From assembly GCA_017608295.1 (NCBI GenBank), contig JAFCGF010000014.1, forward strand, positions 1-44,669: a stretch of 44,669 nucleotides of DNA, in the 5' to 3' direction. The notes beneath the pieces were generated by a model. The model was not told the DNA's origin. It did not search any database and was given only the letters and a program-made list of their open reading frames with translations. Position numbers and translations under genes: made by a program. This DNA is from Candidatus Woesearchaeota archaeon. GTDB lineage: Archaea; Nanoarchaeota; Nanoarchaeia; Woesearchaeales; JAGVZT01. Shown in pieces: positions 15,099 through 24,257 of the stretch; positions within the stretch are counted from its first letter, which is position 1; every line of letters begins with the position of its first letter.

Positions 15099-16298
15099 CT
15101 AATGAAGCTCCATTATCGCCTTCTCCTCAAGTGGAAAACCACATTTGTTGCATTGGACGGACACAGGTGTGTTCTCGAGGGTGCAGCGAGGACATACGAT
15201 GGTCTTGATAGCCTTGGTATCGCCGTCGTCAACAAGCCTTTTCTGGCCGAATGATGCAAGGATCTGGTCATCAACCTGTCTGCCGCTGAGATGGGTGTAG
15301 ATTGCGGCGGTTCGTCCACCCTGGCTCCAGCCAAAATGCTCGTTCATGATCGATTCGGTTAGTTGCGGGGCATAGTAAGTGGCGAGGGAATGACGAAGGA
15401 GGTGTGGACGAACAGGCTTATTTATTTTAGCTTTCTTTGCAAGCCTGTTAAGCATGGTGTATGCCCAGTCATAGCTTAATCGCTTGTTCGGGATGTCATC
15501 TGTTGTTTTTGTATTGACCCAGATTGGCGCCTTTGGATCCTTATTGGGATGGAAGTTAATCCAAGTCGCGAGGGCAACCGTTGCAGCCGGTGTTAGACGA
15601 ACTCTTCGCGAACCGGTCTTGCCATCGACCAGTATTTGGCACGTGTATGCATCAAATCGCACGTCATTGCGTTTAAGGTCGAGGAATTCTCCGATTCTGC
15701 AGCCGGAACCGAAAAGGCCAAGCACGAATGCCCTGTCACGGATATTGTGGGCCATGCCTGCCATCTTGTTGACCTCATCAGGCGTCCAAACATCTTTGGG
15801 AAGGACATTGCTCTTGTCCTTTTTTCGTTTTATCCATGAAACTTCGAGAGGATGTGGCTGGTCTTTGAGTTCTTCTGGTGTGAGACCTGGATTCTTCAAC
15901 CATCTCCAGAATTTCTTGATAGTCATCTTGTAGCTTTCAACAGTTCCATTCGAATACCGGGTATTCTCAGTTCCTCTGGTATTTCTGGCAATCGGATTGT
16001 TTCTAATCATTGCTACAAGATCGATAATGTCATCCCTGTTGGTCTCTGGGAATGGCTTGTGTTTGAGCCAGGCAGATATCCTATACATGTGTCCCATCAG
16101 GGTACAAATCCTACCGAGACTGAGTTCTTCAACCGTCAGGCACTTGTAGAATTCATTCAGGCTGGTTCTATTTGGCTCTGGCACGGTTTCAGTTATATCT
16201 GCGGATGGCCCATCCTTGTGATCCAGCGGCCTTCCGTTTATTCTTGACAGTATTGTCTCAAGAGCCCTCTGTTCCTTCTTTACATGGATGTTTCCCAT
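15099..16298 (-). CDS. Second zinc-ribbon tyrosine recombinase, paralogue of the first
   Basis: A 399-residue recombinase closely related to the one at 13679-14941. It has the same core-binding segment (ESYKMTIKKFWRWLKNPG), GSGCRIGEFLDL, HLLRHSLAT, HFGWSQGGRTAAIYTHLS, and a C-terminal zinc ribbon (CPRCTLENTPVSVQC..CGF). ATG 16298 is chosen over TTG 16307, although no strong ribosome binding site is visible. The C-terminus is shortened by a frameshift relative to its partner (see the remnant just downstream). The two genes lie head to tail about 160 bases apart, as expected from a duplication or from two stacked integrations. Which element each one mobilises is not evident from the sequence. 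Confidence 0.88.
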   Translation of the reverse strand: MGNIHVKKEQRALETILSRINGRPLDHKDGPSADITETVPEPNRTSLNEFYKCLTVEELSLGRICTLMGHMYRISAWLKHKPFPETNRDDIIDLVAMIRNNPIARNTRGTENTRYSNGTVESYKMTIKKFWRWLKNPGLTPEELKDQPHPLEVSWIKRKKDKSNVLPKDVWTPDEVNKMAGMAHNIRDRAFVLGLFGSGCRIGEFLDLKRNDVRFDAYTCQILVDGKTGSRRVRLTPAATVALATWINFHPNKDPKAPIWVNTKTTDDIPNKRLSYDWAYTMLNRLAKKAKINKPVRPHLLRHSLATYYAPQLTESIMNEHFGWSQGGRTAAIYTHLSGRQVDDQILASFGQKRLVDDGDTKAIKTIVCPRCTLENTPVSVQCNKCGFPLEEKAIMELH

Positions 16299-16691
16299 AT
16301 GTATCAACCTATGTTAGCGGTACACGAGCCGTTTTTAAGGTTTTACATCCATGCATCACGCAAAACATGCACTTACTACATAGTGAGCAAGTACCTGGGG
16401 CATGTGGGACGTAATGCAAAGATGCAACATTATTAGGCAAGCTAAACGCGGTGCAACACTCTAACAGTTAATATCTGTAAGTTATTATTGGGTGAACTGA
16501 TATATAAAGGTTTGTCCAATATTTCCCCTAATTTGTTATTTTGTATTGCACGTCTCACGTTAACAAGGCTTGCAAATCATGCCGACTGACGAACAAACAA
16601 TCCGAGACGAAATCCAGAGTCTCCTCAACCGTAAGTAAACTGATATTATTATGGCCCTACCTGTAGTATTGAGGCGGAATAATAAAAATAT
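16299..16691. other. Intergenic region with a possible gene-start remnant
   Basis: About 390 bases between the recombinase and the five-gene operon. An ATG at 16579 opens a 19-residue frame (MPTDEQTIRDEIQSLLNRK, stop at 16636-16638). It reads like the start of a larger protein and could be a truncated 5' end left by an insertion. Nothing else was recognised. Confidence 0.3.
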
Positions 16692-16720
16692 TTGTGATTA
16701 AAATTGTATCAATTTATAAT
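16692..16720 (+). promoter_or_regulatory. Sigma-70-type promoter of the five-gene operon
   Basis: TTGTGA at 16692-16697 and a perfect TATAAT at 16715-16720 are separated by exactly 17 bases. The start codon of the operon's first gene follows about 69 bases later. A second TATAAT lies at 16756-16761 without a clear -35. The surrounding sequence is strongly AT-rich. Confidence 0.55.
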
Positions 16721-16788
16721 TCTGATAATATTAACCGAAAAAAGCGAGGTAAAATTATAATTTTGGGTGAATGAGGAAACAATAAGCT

Positions 16789-18723
16789 GTGAAAAAAAGG
16801 TACGAACAGGAACTTGATAAACTTTCAGAAACTTACAATTGGGCGTTTTCGGCTCCAATAGATCAACTCTGCCATTTTGTTTTGCAATCTCGTAACGATC
16901 CATTAATATCAGTAGGCTCAGGTGGATCATTCGCTGCAGCGGTAATGGCTGCGATGCTTCATGAAGCAACTGGCTCAGTTGCTACTAGCACTACACCATT
17001 TCAACTTCAATATAAAAAGAGCATTCTCAACACATCGTCCGTGCTTCTATTAACAGCTAGCGGTAAAAACCAAGATATTCTAAAGGCCTTTCGCGAGACG
17101 GCTATTAATGAGCCAAAGCAGTTGATGGCACTTTGCACAAAACAGCAAAGTCCGCTATCTCGCTTGGCATCCAAGTTTCCTTCTACCAATGTTCAAGAAT
17201 ATGAATCACCAAGTGGAAAAGATGGTTTTTTAGCAACAAATTCGCTACTGCTACTGATTACACTTCTCGTACGAGCATATTCTAGTTGTCACAAATTACC
17301 TTGTAATAAACTACCAAACATATTTGATACCTGTAACAATCTATTCAAAAAAAAGACCTCAAAAGAATTGTTTATAGAACAAGATAATTTTATTGTGTTA
17401 TATGGTGGTTGGGGATTACCTGCTGCTGTGGATTTAGAGTCTAGATTTGTAGAAGGAGCGTTAGGAAAAGTACAAATTGCGGATTACCGGAATTTTGCTC
17501 ATGGCCGACACCATTGGTTGGCTAAGCGTAGCGATGATAGTGCTATTATAGCATTGATTACACCTGATGTTAAAAAAATTGCCCAGCAAACTCTCGACTT
17601 AATTCCAGAGGATATCCCACAAATTAAACTAACTTCTAATTGCATAGGGCCTTACAGTAGTATCGAACAGATAGTTAAGAGTATGTATCTTGCGTCTATA
17701 TTCGGATTAAAACGTCGCATTGCTCTTTCAAAACCAGGTGTGCCACTATTTGGCCGTAAGATTTATCATTTGAGAAACTCAACCAATGCCCATATGCTTG
17801 GATATTCTGGTAATTTATCACAAAATGCAATGACTGCTATCCAACGGAAAACTAATATGTCAATCGAATTAATGTCACCTGAACATATAAATTATTGGTG
17901 TAGTGCTTACAGTAGATTTCTAAGAAAACTCAAAACCGCAGAATACACTTCAATTATTCTCGATTATGATGGTACGTTATGTGATCCATCCGCAAGATTT
18001 GAATTGCTTTCAAATGATATTTGTAATCATATTCGACGCTTATTAAGAGCTGATATGACAATTGGAATTGCAACAGGGCGTGGCCAATCGATACGAACAT
18101 CACTTCAAGAAGTTATCCCAAAGAAATACTGGGCACAGGTATGGATTGGTTATTATAATGGGTCAGATATAGGCTTACTTAGCGACAATAGCCATCCAGA
18201 TAAAGAAGGTTCTCTTCACTCTACTCTCTTGCCGATAGAATCTCGCCTCTCGAAAGATACCTATTTTGCAAAAATCGCCACGTTTGAAGCTCGTCCCAAC
18301 CAGATTAGTATAGAACCTGTGAACGATTCATGGGGATTAGTACATAACTGGCTTTTTGATATTTTTGGTAATACTCTAAGTAACGGGATACAAATACTTG
18401 AATCAAGCCACTCTTTTGATATATTGGCTGCGGGTGTTTCTAAACTTAATCTTTTGAGTATCTTCCAAAAGTTTGTGAAAAAACCAGATAAGATACTGTG
18501 TATTGGCGACAAGGGTGCTTGGCCAGGAAATGATTTTGAACTTCTTTCTCACAAATTCTCACTAAGTGTAGATGAGGTATCAGCCGACAGCCATACCTGT
18601 TGGAATTTAACTTTGCCAAGCCAAAGAGGGATACACGGGACAATTGAATACCTTCAAAGCCTTCATGTAAATAGAGGAAGAGTATGTTTTGTAATTGATA
18701 AAAAGAAGGGCAAATCTAGATGA
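16789..18723 (+). CDS. SIS-domain sugar isomerase fused to a HAD phosphatase
   Basis: A 644-residue two-part enzyme starting at GTG 16789 (GAGG about 12 bases upstream). The N-terminal half (about 20-340) is a double SIS fold like that of GlmS/phosphosugar isomerases: VGSGGSFAAA near residue 42, TASGKNQDI, and a second half containing VLYGGWGLPAAVDLESRFVE. The C-terminal half (about 380-630) is a HAD hydrolase with motif I DYDGTL (Asp392 and Asp394), a Thr motif in IATGRG, and motif IV GDKGAWPGND (near 574-583). It probably isomerises and dephosphorylates a sugar phosphate in the cytoplasm; the substrate is unknown. It is the first gene of the operon, and its stop overlaps the next start (ATGA, 18720-18723). 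Confidence 0.85.
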   Translation: MKKRYEQELDKLSETYNWAFSAPIDQLCHFVLQSRNDPLISVGSGGSFAAAVMAAMLHEATGSVATSTTPFQLQYKKSILNTSSVLLLTASGKNQDILKAFRETAINEPKQLMALCTKQQSPLSRLASKFPSTNVQEYESPSGKDGFLATNSLLLLITLLVRAYSSCHKLPCNKLPNIFDTCNNLFKKKTSKELFIEQDNFIVLYGGWGLPAAVDLESRFVEGALGKVQIADYRNFAHGRHHWLAKRSDDSAIIALITPDVKKIAQQTLDLIPEDIPQIKLTSNCIGPYSSIEQIVKSMYLASIFGLKRRIALSKPGVPLFGRKIYHLRNSTNAHMLGYSGNLSQNAMTAIQRKTNMSIELMSPEHINYWCSAYSRFLRKLKTAEYTSIILDYDGTLCDPSARFELLSNDICNHIRRLLRADMTIGIATGRGQSIRTSLQEVIPKKYWAQVWIGYYNGSDIGLLSDNSHPDKEGSLHSTLLPIESRLSKDTYFAKIATFEARPNQISIEPVNDSWGLVHNWLFDIFGNTLSNGIQILESSHSFDILAAGVSKLNLLSIFQKFVKKPDKILCIGDKGAWPGNDFELLSHKFSLSVDEVSADSHTCWNLTLPSQRGIHGTIEYLQSLHVNRGRVCFVIDKKKGKSR

Positions 18724-19841
18724 AAGATAAACTTGCCGAAGCACTATTAGTCAGGGAGATGGATTGGGGTACAGAAGATATTGCGCAAAAGCGACCATAT
18801 CTCCAAGCCATGGCTAAGTATAAATACGATGGTTATGAACAATTTCTTCCTGGTAGACGATTTATAGAAAGCCTTGTTCTCTGGCTACATCAGTTTAAGA
18901 CGCCTGAAGAGCGGCGGAACGCTTATGATTTCATAATGAAACGTTTGATATTTATATCTCAACTTGAAATGGCTAACTTAGTTAAGAATTCATACCCTGA
19001 TTTAATGCGACATTTAATTATTCAACATACTGCTGACCAACTAAAGATTCCTAAATATATGGTAAAACAAATTACGGAAAATACTCATTTTAAAACATTA
19101 CGTCGACAAAGTCTGTTTCTAGGTCTTAGTGATGGCACTAGAACAGATTTACTACGTCGGTCAAATCGAAGTGAATTATCGAACGAACAAATATATCAAA
19201 CACATGAAATTACTGAGAGACGGGCTAACAAGATGCTCGCAAGTCTTTCTTCAGATATGAAAAAAATCCTAGGTCATGCTCCAAAGCAGGAAGAACGTTG
19301 CTTTAAAATAGTTTTCCTTTTGGATGATTTTACAGGTAGTGGGTTTACCTATCTTAGAAAAGAGAATGGTGAATTCGAAGGTAAGCTTGCCACCTTTTAT
19401 AAAGATGTATCAGAAACTAAATCCGGCTTGTCAAAATTACTGAATATTGAACAATGCATTGTATATTTAGTATTTTATGTAGCAACAACCAAGGCGATTA
19501 ACAAAATCACCGATATTATTTCTAAGTTGTGGGTTAACAATACACCTCAAATTAAAGTTTTGCAGAAGTTAGATAACTCATGTTGTGTTAGTGTTGAGCA
19601 AGATCCAGAATTTTACAGACTTTGTTTAAATGACGATTATTACGATGGTGACAACCTTGAAGACGAATCCACAAAAAAAGGAGGGACGCAATGTCTTAAA
19701 TTTGGGTTCGCAGATTGCTCATTGCCAGTAGTTTTAGCACACAATACACCTAATAATTCAGTATCACTTCTTTGGGCTTATGAGCATGCAAAAATACATG
19801 GTCTTTTCCCAAGGGTGCCTCGGCATAAGGAGTTAGTGTAA
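18720..19841 (+). CDS. Phosphoribosyltransferase-like protein of a conflict-type operon
   Basis: A 373-residue protein. The key signature is IVFLLDDFTGSGFTY, with Asp202-Asp203 and GSG at 206-208. This is the acidic-pair plus glycine/serine loop that binds PRPP in type I phosphoribosyltransferases. The first 190 residues are helical and unassigned. From memory, similar 'PRTase-CE' proteins have been predicted in NTP-dependent prokaryotic conflict systems, but I could not check this. The start overlaps the upstream stop, and its own stop shares a base with the next ATG (TAATG at 19839-19843), so translation is coupled. It would transfer or hydrolyse ribose phosphate, or act as a nucleotide sensor. 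The acceptor is unknown. Confidence 0.75.
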   Translation: MKDKLAEALLVREMDWGTEDIAQKRPYLQAMAKYKYDGYEQFLPGRRFIESLVLWLHQFKTPEERRNAYDFIMKRLIFISQLEMANLVKNSYPDLMRHLIIQHTADQLKIPKYMVKQITENTHFKTLRRQSLFLGLSDGTRTDLLRRSNRSELSNEQIYQTHEITERRANKMLASLSSDMKKILGHAPKQEERCFKIVFLLDDFTGSGFTYLRKENGEFEGKLATFYKDVSETKSGLSKLLNIEQCIVYLVFYVATTKAINKITDIISKLWVNNTPQIKVLQKLDNSCCVSVEQDPEFYRLCLNDDYYDGDNLEDESTKKGGTQCLKFGFADCSLPVVLAHNTPNNSVSLLWAYEHAKIHGLFPRVPRHKELV

Positions 19842-21745
19842 TGGATGGACGGAATCCATTTTTTATAAGATATTCGGAAGAGTTTGGTTCTGATGCTCAG
19901 TTTCTTAAGCTTTTTAGTCCTGGCGTCCTCAATGCTCTGCCAAAGGATGATTCTTTATGGGGTAAGATAATTGTAATTCGTAGTTCTCCTGGAGGAGGTA
20001 AGACCTCATTATTAAGATTGTTTACACCAACTGCTTTACAAACATTGTATTCTTATAGGGGTAGTGACAATGAAAATTATTCCGAATTATTTATTCACAT
20101 GAGAAATATTGGAGCTATTGATGAAAATGGACCTCGAATTCTTGGGGCTATGTTATCATGTACAAATTATTATTCATCTCTTGAAGATTTAGGACTCCAG
20201 CATGGTCAAAGTCAGCGATTACTTCTTGCACTTCTAAACGCTCGAATTGTATTGGCAATGCTTCGTTCTTCCACCATATTAGCCCAACGTAAGTATCCAA
20301 GTGATCTTTCACAACTTAGTATAACTATCCCAAAAGAAATTAACCTTCCTTCAGAAATGGCCAATATTAAATGTGGTCAAGAATTATATGAATGGGCATG
20401 TGGAACTGAGAAGGCAATATGTGAATTTATTGATAAACTAGGTGAAACCAGTCAAACAAAACCAATTGGACACGATACATTGTTTTCATTATATCTTGTA
20501 ACACCGGACATTTTGAAATTTGATAGTAAAAAAAGTCAAGAAAGAAGTTTAATTCTGCTGGACGATTTTAATTTTCTAACTTTCAGACAGCGTAAAGAAC
20601 TATTGGAGCTTATAGCACGTCTCAGAGCTCCCACAAGCATTTGGTTGGCTGAACGTTTAAACGCATTGACCACAGATGAAGTACTAGCCCAAGGTACTAA
20701 GGAGGGGCGTGATTGGCATGAGGTATATCTTGAGTCGTTTTGGCGAGATCACCGTAAAAAATTTGTAGGATTTGCACGAATCGTAGCCGATAAGCGAACA
20801 GAAAATGCCTCGGATGGTGAGATTACTTCATTTGCAGGATGCTTAGAAAGCGTAATAAGGGAAGAACATTTGAAGATAAATCTAACAAATGCAGTCAAAG
20901 TCATGGAGGAACGTATAGAAAAATATGTAAAATCCGATATTCGCTTCCAGAGATTTATTGAAGAGCATGCTACAACCACATCCTCTCAACTTGAACAAGC
21001 TCGATCACAACGTGCTCTGGAAATTCTAATCGAACGTGATAAGCGAAAAAGGCAACTTACTTTGGGATTTATGCCTCCTGAAGATACGTCAGATGTACGA
21101 GATGCAGCTAATTTATTTCTTCACAAAGAATTTAATATTCCGTATTACTATGGCTTTGAACGCCTTTGTGTTTTGGCATCTTTTAATATTGAACAATTCC
21201 TAGCCATTGCGGGTGAAGTGTTTGAACAGATCATCTCCCGTAGTATAGTAGCTTTTCCTACAAACCCTAAACCGCTGACCGCACAAGAACAAGAAAAAAC
21301 TATTACGCGAACAATTAATAAACTTACTAATGATGCTTCTCGAAGAGTAACGAGTCCGCGTTATGTCCGAAATTTTCTTAATTCGATTCTGAATTTTTGT
21401 GCGGAAGAAACCTATCGTCCTAATGCCCCATATTCTCCTGGGGTTACTGGTATTGCCATCGAAATGTCAGAACGTGAAAAATTGCAGAATACAAAAATTT
21501 TAGAGAAAAACACACAGTTTCAACATGTCACTTCAACCATTTCTTCCTGTCTGGCCGAAAATCTGTTGGAACCTAGCCTAAATCAAAAATGCAAAGGAAA
21601 ATATTGGATGATTTTATATTTAAATCGAATGTTCTGTGTTAAGTTTAAATTGCCCGTGAATTATGGTGGTTGGCGACCTATCAGATTATCTGAATTAAAT
21701 CAATGGGTAAATAAAGGATATGTCAAAACAAGACGACTATTATGA
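19841..21745 (+). CDS. ORC/CDC6-like P-loop ATPase
   Basis: A 634-residue NTPase. Walker A is SSPGGGKTSLLRL with Lys54-Thr55. Walker B is LILLDDFNFL with Asp241-Asp242. A sensor-like strand follows (TSIWLAERLNAL). The middle (about 280-400) is long, charged and helical. Residues 430-480 (YYYGFERLCVLASFNIEQFL) and the C-terminus look like winged-helix or helical partner-binding regions. The layout resembles the ORC/CDC6 or STAND-like ATPases that act as switches in prokaryotic conflict systems. A clear ribosome binding site (AAGGAG) lies about 9 bases upstream. Its stop overlaps the next start (ATGA at 21742-21745). It probably acts as the regulatory or sensing subunit that controls the neighbouring enzymes. 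Confidence 0.78.
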   Translation: MDGRNPFFIRYSEEFGSDAQFLKLFSPGVLNALPKDDSLWGKIIVIRSSPGGGKTSLLRLFTPTALQTLYSYRGSDNENYSELFIHMRNIGAIDENGPRILGAMLSCTNYYSSLEDLGLQHGQSQRLLLALLNARIVLAMLRSSTILAQRKYPSDLSQLSITIPKEINLPSEMANIKCGQELYEWACGTEKAICEFIDKLGETSQTKPIGHDTLFSLYLVTPDILKFDSKKSQERSLILLDDFNFLTFRQRKELLELIARLRAPTSIWLAERLNALTTDEVLAQGTKEGRDWHEVYLESFWRDHRKKFVGFARIVADKRTENASDGEITSFAGCLESVIREEHLKINLTNAVKVMEERIEKYVKSDIRFQRFIEEHATTTSSQLEQARSQRALEILIERDKRKRQLTLGFMPPEDTSDVRDAANLFLHKEFNIPYYYGFERLCVLASFNIEQFLAIAGEVFEQIISRSIVAFPTNPKPLTAQEQEKTITRTINKLTNDASRRVTSPRYVRNFLNSILNFCAEETYRPNAPYSPGVTGIAIEMSEREKLQNTKILEKNTQFQHVTSTISSCLAENLLEPSLNQKCKGKYWMILYLNRMFCVKFKLPVNYGGWRPIRLSELNQWVNKGYVKTRRLL

Positions 21746-22896
21746 ACTCACAAGATCTGCATTTGTGGTCTAATTATGTAATAAATAGAGGTCAACACTT
21801 TACCGATTTCTGGAAGTCATTTATTGCAGACAAAGATCGTAATATATGCTTTATACTTGGATTAGGATTTGATCCAAGAATGTGTCATGTTGTTGAATCA
21901 ATTTTGGCCTTAGGTGGAGAAGGAATAAGAGATTGTGTGCTTATTACATATGTTGAAGGGGATGCTTCACCTTCACATCAATATCAGAAACTTGTGCAAG
22001 CTAATCATAAGAAGCTTGAACAAAAATTCACAGGTAATGGCAATCGAAAAATAATTGTAAAATCCATAGAGATGTGGTCTAAAGATAATCGTAGAGTGGG
22101 TTCTATACGTGCCGCTAAAGTTTTCAACTCATTATCAGACTTCTTACCATATAGTGACGTTATTATTGATATAAGTGCGTTTCCAAGAGGAATTTTCTTC
22201 CCCATCATGTCTAAATTTTTAGAGATGTTTTATGAAGGAAGGAATGGCCCCCAAAAGAAATGTGTCCCGAACTTACATGTCGTCGTGGCAGAAAACCCTA
22301 GTATTGATGCAATTATTCAAGATGAGGGAGTCGATGAACACGCTTGTTATCTACATGGATTTGGAGCATCTATCCAAATGGAGTCAACTCGCGATATTCC
22401 AAAGGTATGGATTCCTGTTTTGGGTGAACATCAAGAGATTCAGTTAAACAAGATAAGAGACTTTATAAATCCAGAAGAAACATGTCCAGCTATACCATTT
22501 CCTTCCCTTGATCCTCGCCGAAGGGATTCCTTAATTCTTCAATACCACCGTTTTCTTTTTGATGAATTAAATATAAATCCCAATGATATTCTCTATATAG
22601 ATGAACAAAATCCATTTCAAGCATGCCGGCAAGTTTGCGAAACCATAATGCGATATCACAATGCATTCCATTCGGTTGGCGGCTGCAAGGCAATTCTTTC
22701 TGCATTTTCTAGCAAGCTTTTGTCAGTAGGTGTATTACTTGCAGCCTATGAACTTAAACGGTATGATATACCAGTTGGAATTGCTCATATTGACACCCTT
22801 GGTTATAACTTACAAGGTGATTTTGACAAGGTGTTAGAAGACGACTCGTGTGAATTATTTCACCTTTGGCTTGATGGAGAATGCTATGAGAGCTAA
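21742..22896 (+). CDS. Unknown Rossmann-like protein of the five-gene operon
   Basis: A 384-residue protein without a recognised family. The pattern is alternating strands and helices. The first glycine-rich turn is FILGLGFDPRMCHVVE (about 35-50), followed by the strands CVLITYVEGD and VIIDISAFPRG (near 138-148). A second half contains GGCKAILSAFSSKLLSVGVLLAAYELK and PVGIAHIDT. Two Rossmannoid units, as in CARF or SAVED-type ligand sensors, would fit, but this is inference from pattern. There are several Cys residues and no signal peptide. It overlaps the genes on both sides, so it is an integral part of the operon and perhaps its ligand-binding or effector component. Confidence 0.7.
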   Translation: MNSQDLHLWSNYVINRGQHFTDFWKSFIADKDRNICFILGLGFDPRMCHVVESILALGGEGIRDCVLITYVEGDASPSHQYQKLVQANHKKLEQKFTGNGNRKIIVKSIEMWSKDNRRVGSIRAAKVFNSLSDFLPYSDVIIDISAFPRGIFFPIMSKFLEMFYEGRNGPQKKCVPNLHVVVAENPSIDAIIQDEGVDEHACYLHGFGASIQMESTRDIPKVWIPVLGEHQEIQLNKIRDFINPEETCPAIPFPSLDPRRRDSLILQYHRFLFDELNINPNDILYIDEQNPFQACRQVCETIMRYHNAFHSVGGCKAILSAFSSKLLSVGVLLAAYELKRYDIPVGIAHIDTLGYNLQGDFDKVLEDDSCELFHLWLDGECYES

Positions 22897-23965
22897 ACAT
22901 ATATTTGACTTGGCAAATAAAAATCCGATATGTATAGGTGCTGGCCTTGTGACTTTAGATGTCGTTATTAATGGTCGCAGGACCGACTCTCCAAGAGCTT
23001 GGGCTGGTGGATCCTGTGGTAACGTTTTAACGATCCTTTCGTACCTTGGGTGGGAAGCAATACCTCTTGCTCGTACTGGAAACGATGAAGCAAGGAAAAG
23101 ACTTCTAAAAGATATGAGAAAATATAAAGTCAATACATCTTTTGTTCTGCAAGATAATAACATAGATACTCCTATCATTGTGGAACGTATTACTAAACGC
23201 AATGGTGTAAGGAGACATCGTTTTGAATGGAGATGCCCTGACTGTGGTGTTTGGTTGCCAAGATTCCGCCCACTTACAATACAACAAACAGAAACAATGG
23301 TATCAAAACTCCCCAAACCTTATGTTTTCTATTTTGATCGAATCGCACCAAGTATCATCAGATTGGCAAATAGGTTTAAGCAAATGGGAGCACTAGTAGT
23401 TTTTGAGCCTTCAGGTATTGGAGACCCAAAACAGTTTAAAGAATGTCTGTTGATCGCTGATATTGTTAAATATTCGAATGAAAGATTGGGGCATGCACAT
23501 GAGCTTTTATGTGATGAATTGATCCCATTGGAGTTAGAGACACTTGGTTCAGATGGACTGCGGATTTGTGATAGGCGTCATAAAAAGAAGGCTAATTGGG
23601 TTTCAATAGATGCTTATTCTGTTAGAGATGTTAAAGATACAGCAGGTGCTGGAGATTGGTGTACAGCAGGCATTATTCACTTACTTGGTAGTATGGGACG
23701 TAAAATGTTTGAAAAAGCCAATAACAAAGACATCAAACAAGCAATAGCTTTCGGCCAAGCCTTAGCCGCCCTTAAATGTAAATATGAATGCCCAAGGGGC
23801 GTGATGTATGAAGTTACCAAGGATAATTTTATAAAAATGGTAGATCATATTTTGGTGGAAAAATCTGTTCGAGAAAGCACTTGTACTAAACAAAAAACAA
23901 CCAAAAATATATCTCTGGAATTAATCTGCCCCGACTGCTGTAACAATTCGCATGTATCAAAATAG
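22886..23965 (+). CDS. PfkB-family (ribokinase-like) sugar or nucleoside kinase
   Basis: A 359-residue kinase that would phosphorylate a sugar or nucleoside with ATP. The N-terminal PfkB features are CIGAGLVTLDVV and GGSCGNVLTILSYLG. The C-terminal signature is DTAGAGDWCTAGI, whose last Asp is the catalytic base. An inserted CPDCG motif (in RCPDCGVWLPRF) and a Cys-rich tail (CPDCC) are unusual for the family and may bind zinc. ATG 22886 is preferred (GGAG about 7 bases upstream, an 11-base overlap with the previous gene). In-frame GTG 22850 and ATG 22874 are alternatives. It is the last large gene of the operon and pairs logically with the PRPP-type and sugar-phosphate enzymes upstream. Confidence 0.85.
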   Translation: MRAKHIFDLANKNPICIGAGLVTLDVVINGRRTDSPRAWAGGSCGNVLTILSYLGWEAIPLARTGNDEARKRLLKDMRKYKVNTSFVLQDNNIDTPIIVERITKRNGVRRHRFEWRCPDCGVWLPRFRPLTIQQTETMVSKLPKPYVFYFDRIAPSIIRLANRFKQMGALVVFEPSGIGDPKQFKECLLIADIVKYSNERLGHAHELLCDELIPLELETLGSDGLRICDRRHKKKANWVSIDAYSVRDVKDTAGAGDWCTAGIIHLLGSMGRKMFEKANNKDIKQAIAFGQALAALKCKYECPRGVMYEVTKDNFIKMVDHILVEKSVRESTCTKQKTTKNISLELICPDCCNNSHVSK

Positions 23966-24065
23966 CAACAATATAGAAGAACTCAGAACAAAACAAGCCG
24001 AATTTGAGGGGAAACGACAGGAATTAAAAACAAAATTCTCTAAGCTTGAAAAACTAAGAAAATAG
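23952..24065 (+). CDS. Possible 37-residue coiled-coil peptide
   Basis: An ATG at 23952, inside the last codons of the kinase gene, opens a frame of 37 residues rich in Glu, Lys and Gln (NIEELRTKQAEFEGKRQEL and onward). It predicts a single amphipathic helix. It could be a small sixth cistron, translated by coupling, or the start of a lost gene. There is no homology evidence. Confidence 0.3.
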   Translation: MYQNSNNIEELRTKQAEFEGKRQELKTKFSKLEKLRK

Positions 24066-24257
24066 TGTGTTTCCGCATTTAAGTCCGTGCAGTGTAAATA
24101 TTATCCCCACATAACTCCTTCTACAATAGTGACATAAAATCGTCGCAGATGAAAGTGATTGCCTGTTGAAGCTTCCTGTGTCACGATAAAAGCTGATCCA
24201 AGAATTCCTTAAATCGATGGATATTTTTTACGGGAAACAGCAAAGTAAGAAGCTACT
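24066..24257. other. Spacer between convergent operon and SIR2 gene
   Basis: About 190 bases with no gene, no clear terminator hairpin and no repeat that I could find. Confidence 0.3.

Noticed and set aside
16299..16691. Attachment-site repeat pair for the zinc-ribbon integrases
   Set aside because: I searched by eye for a matching direct repeat near 13.2-13.7 kb and 16.3-16.7 kb and found none.
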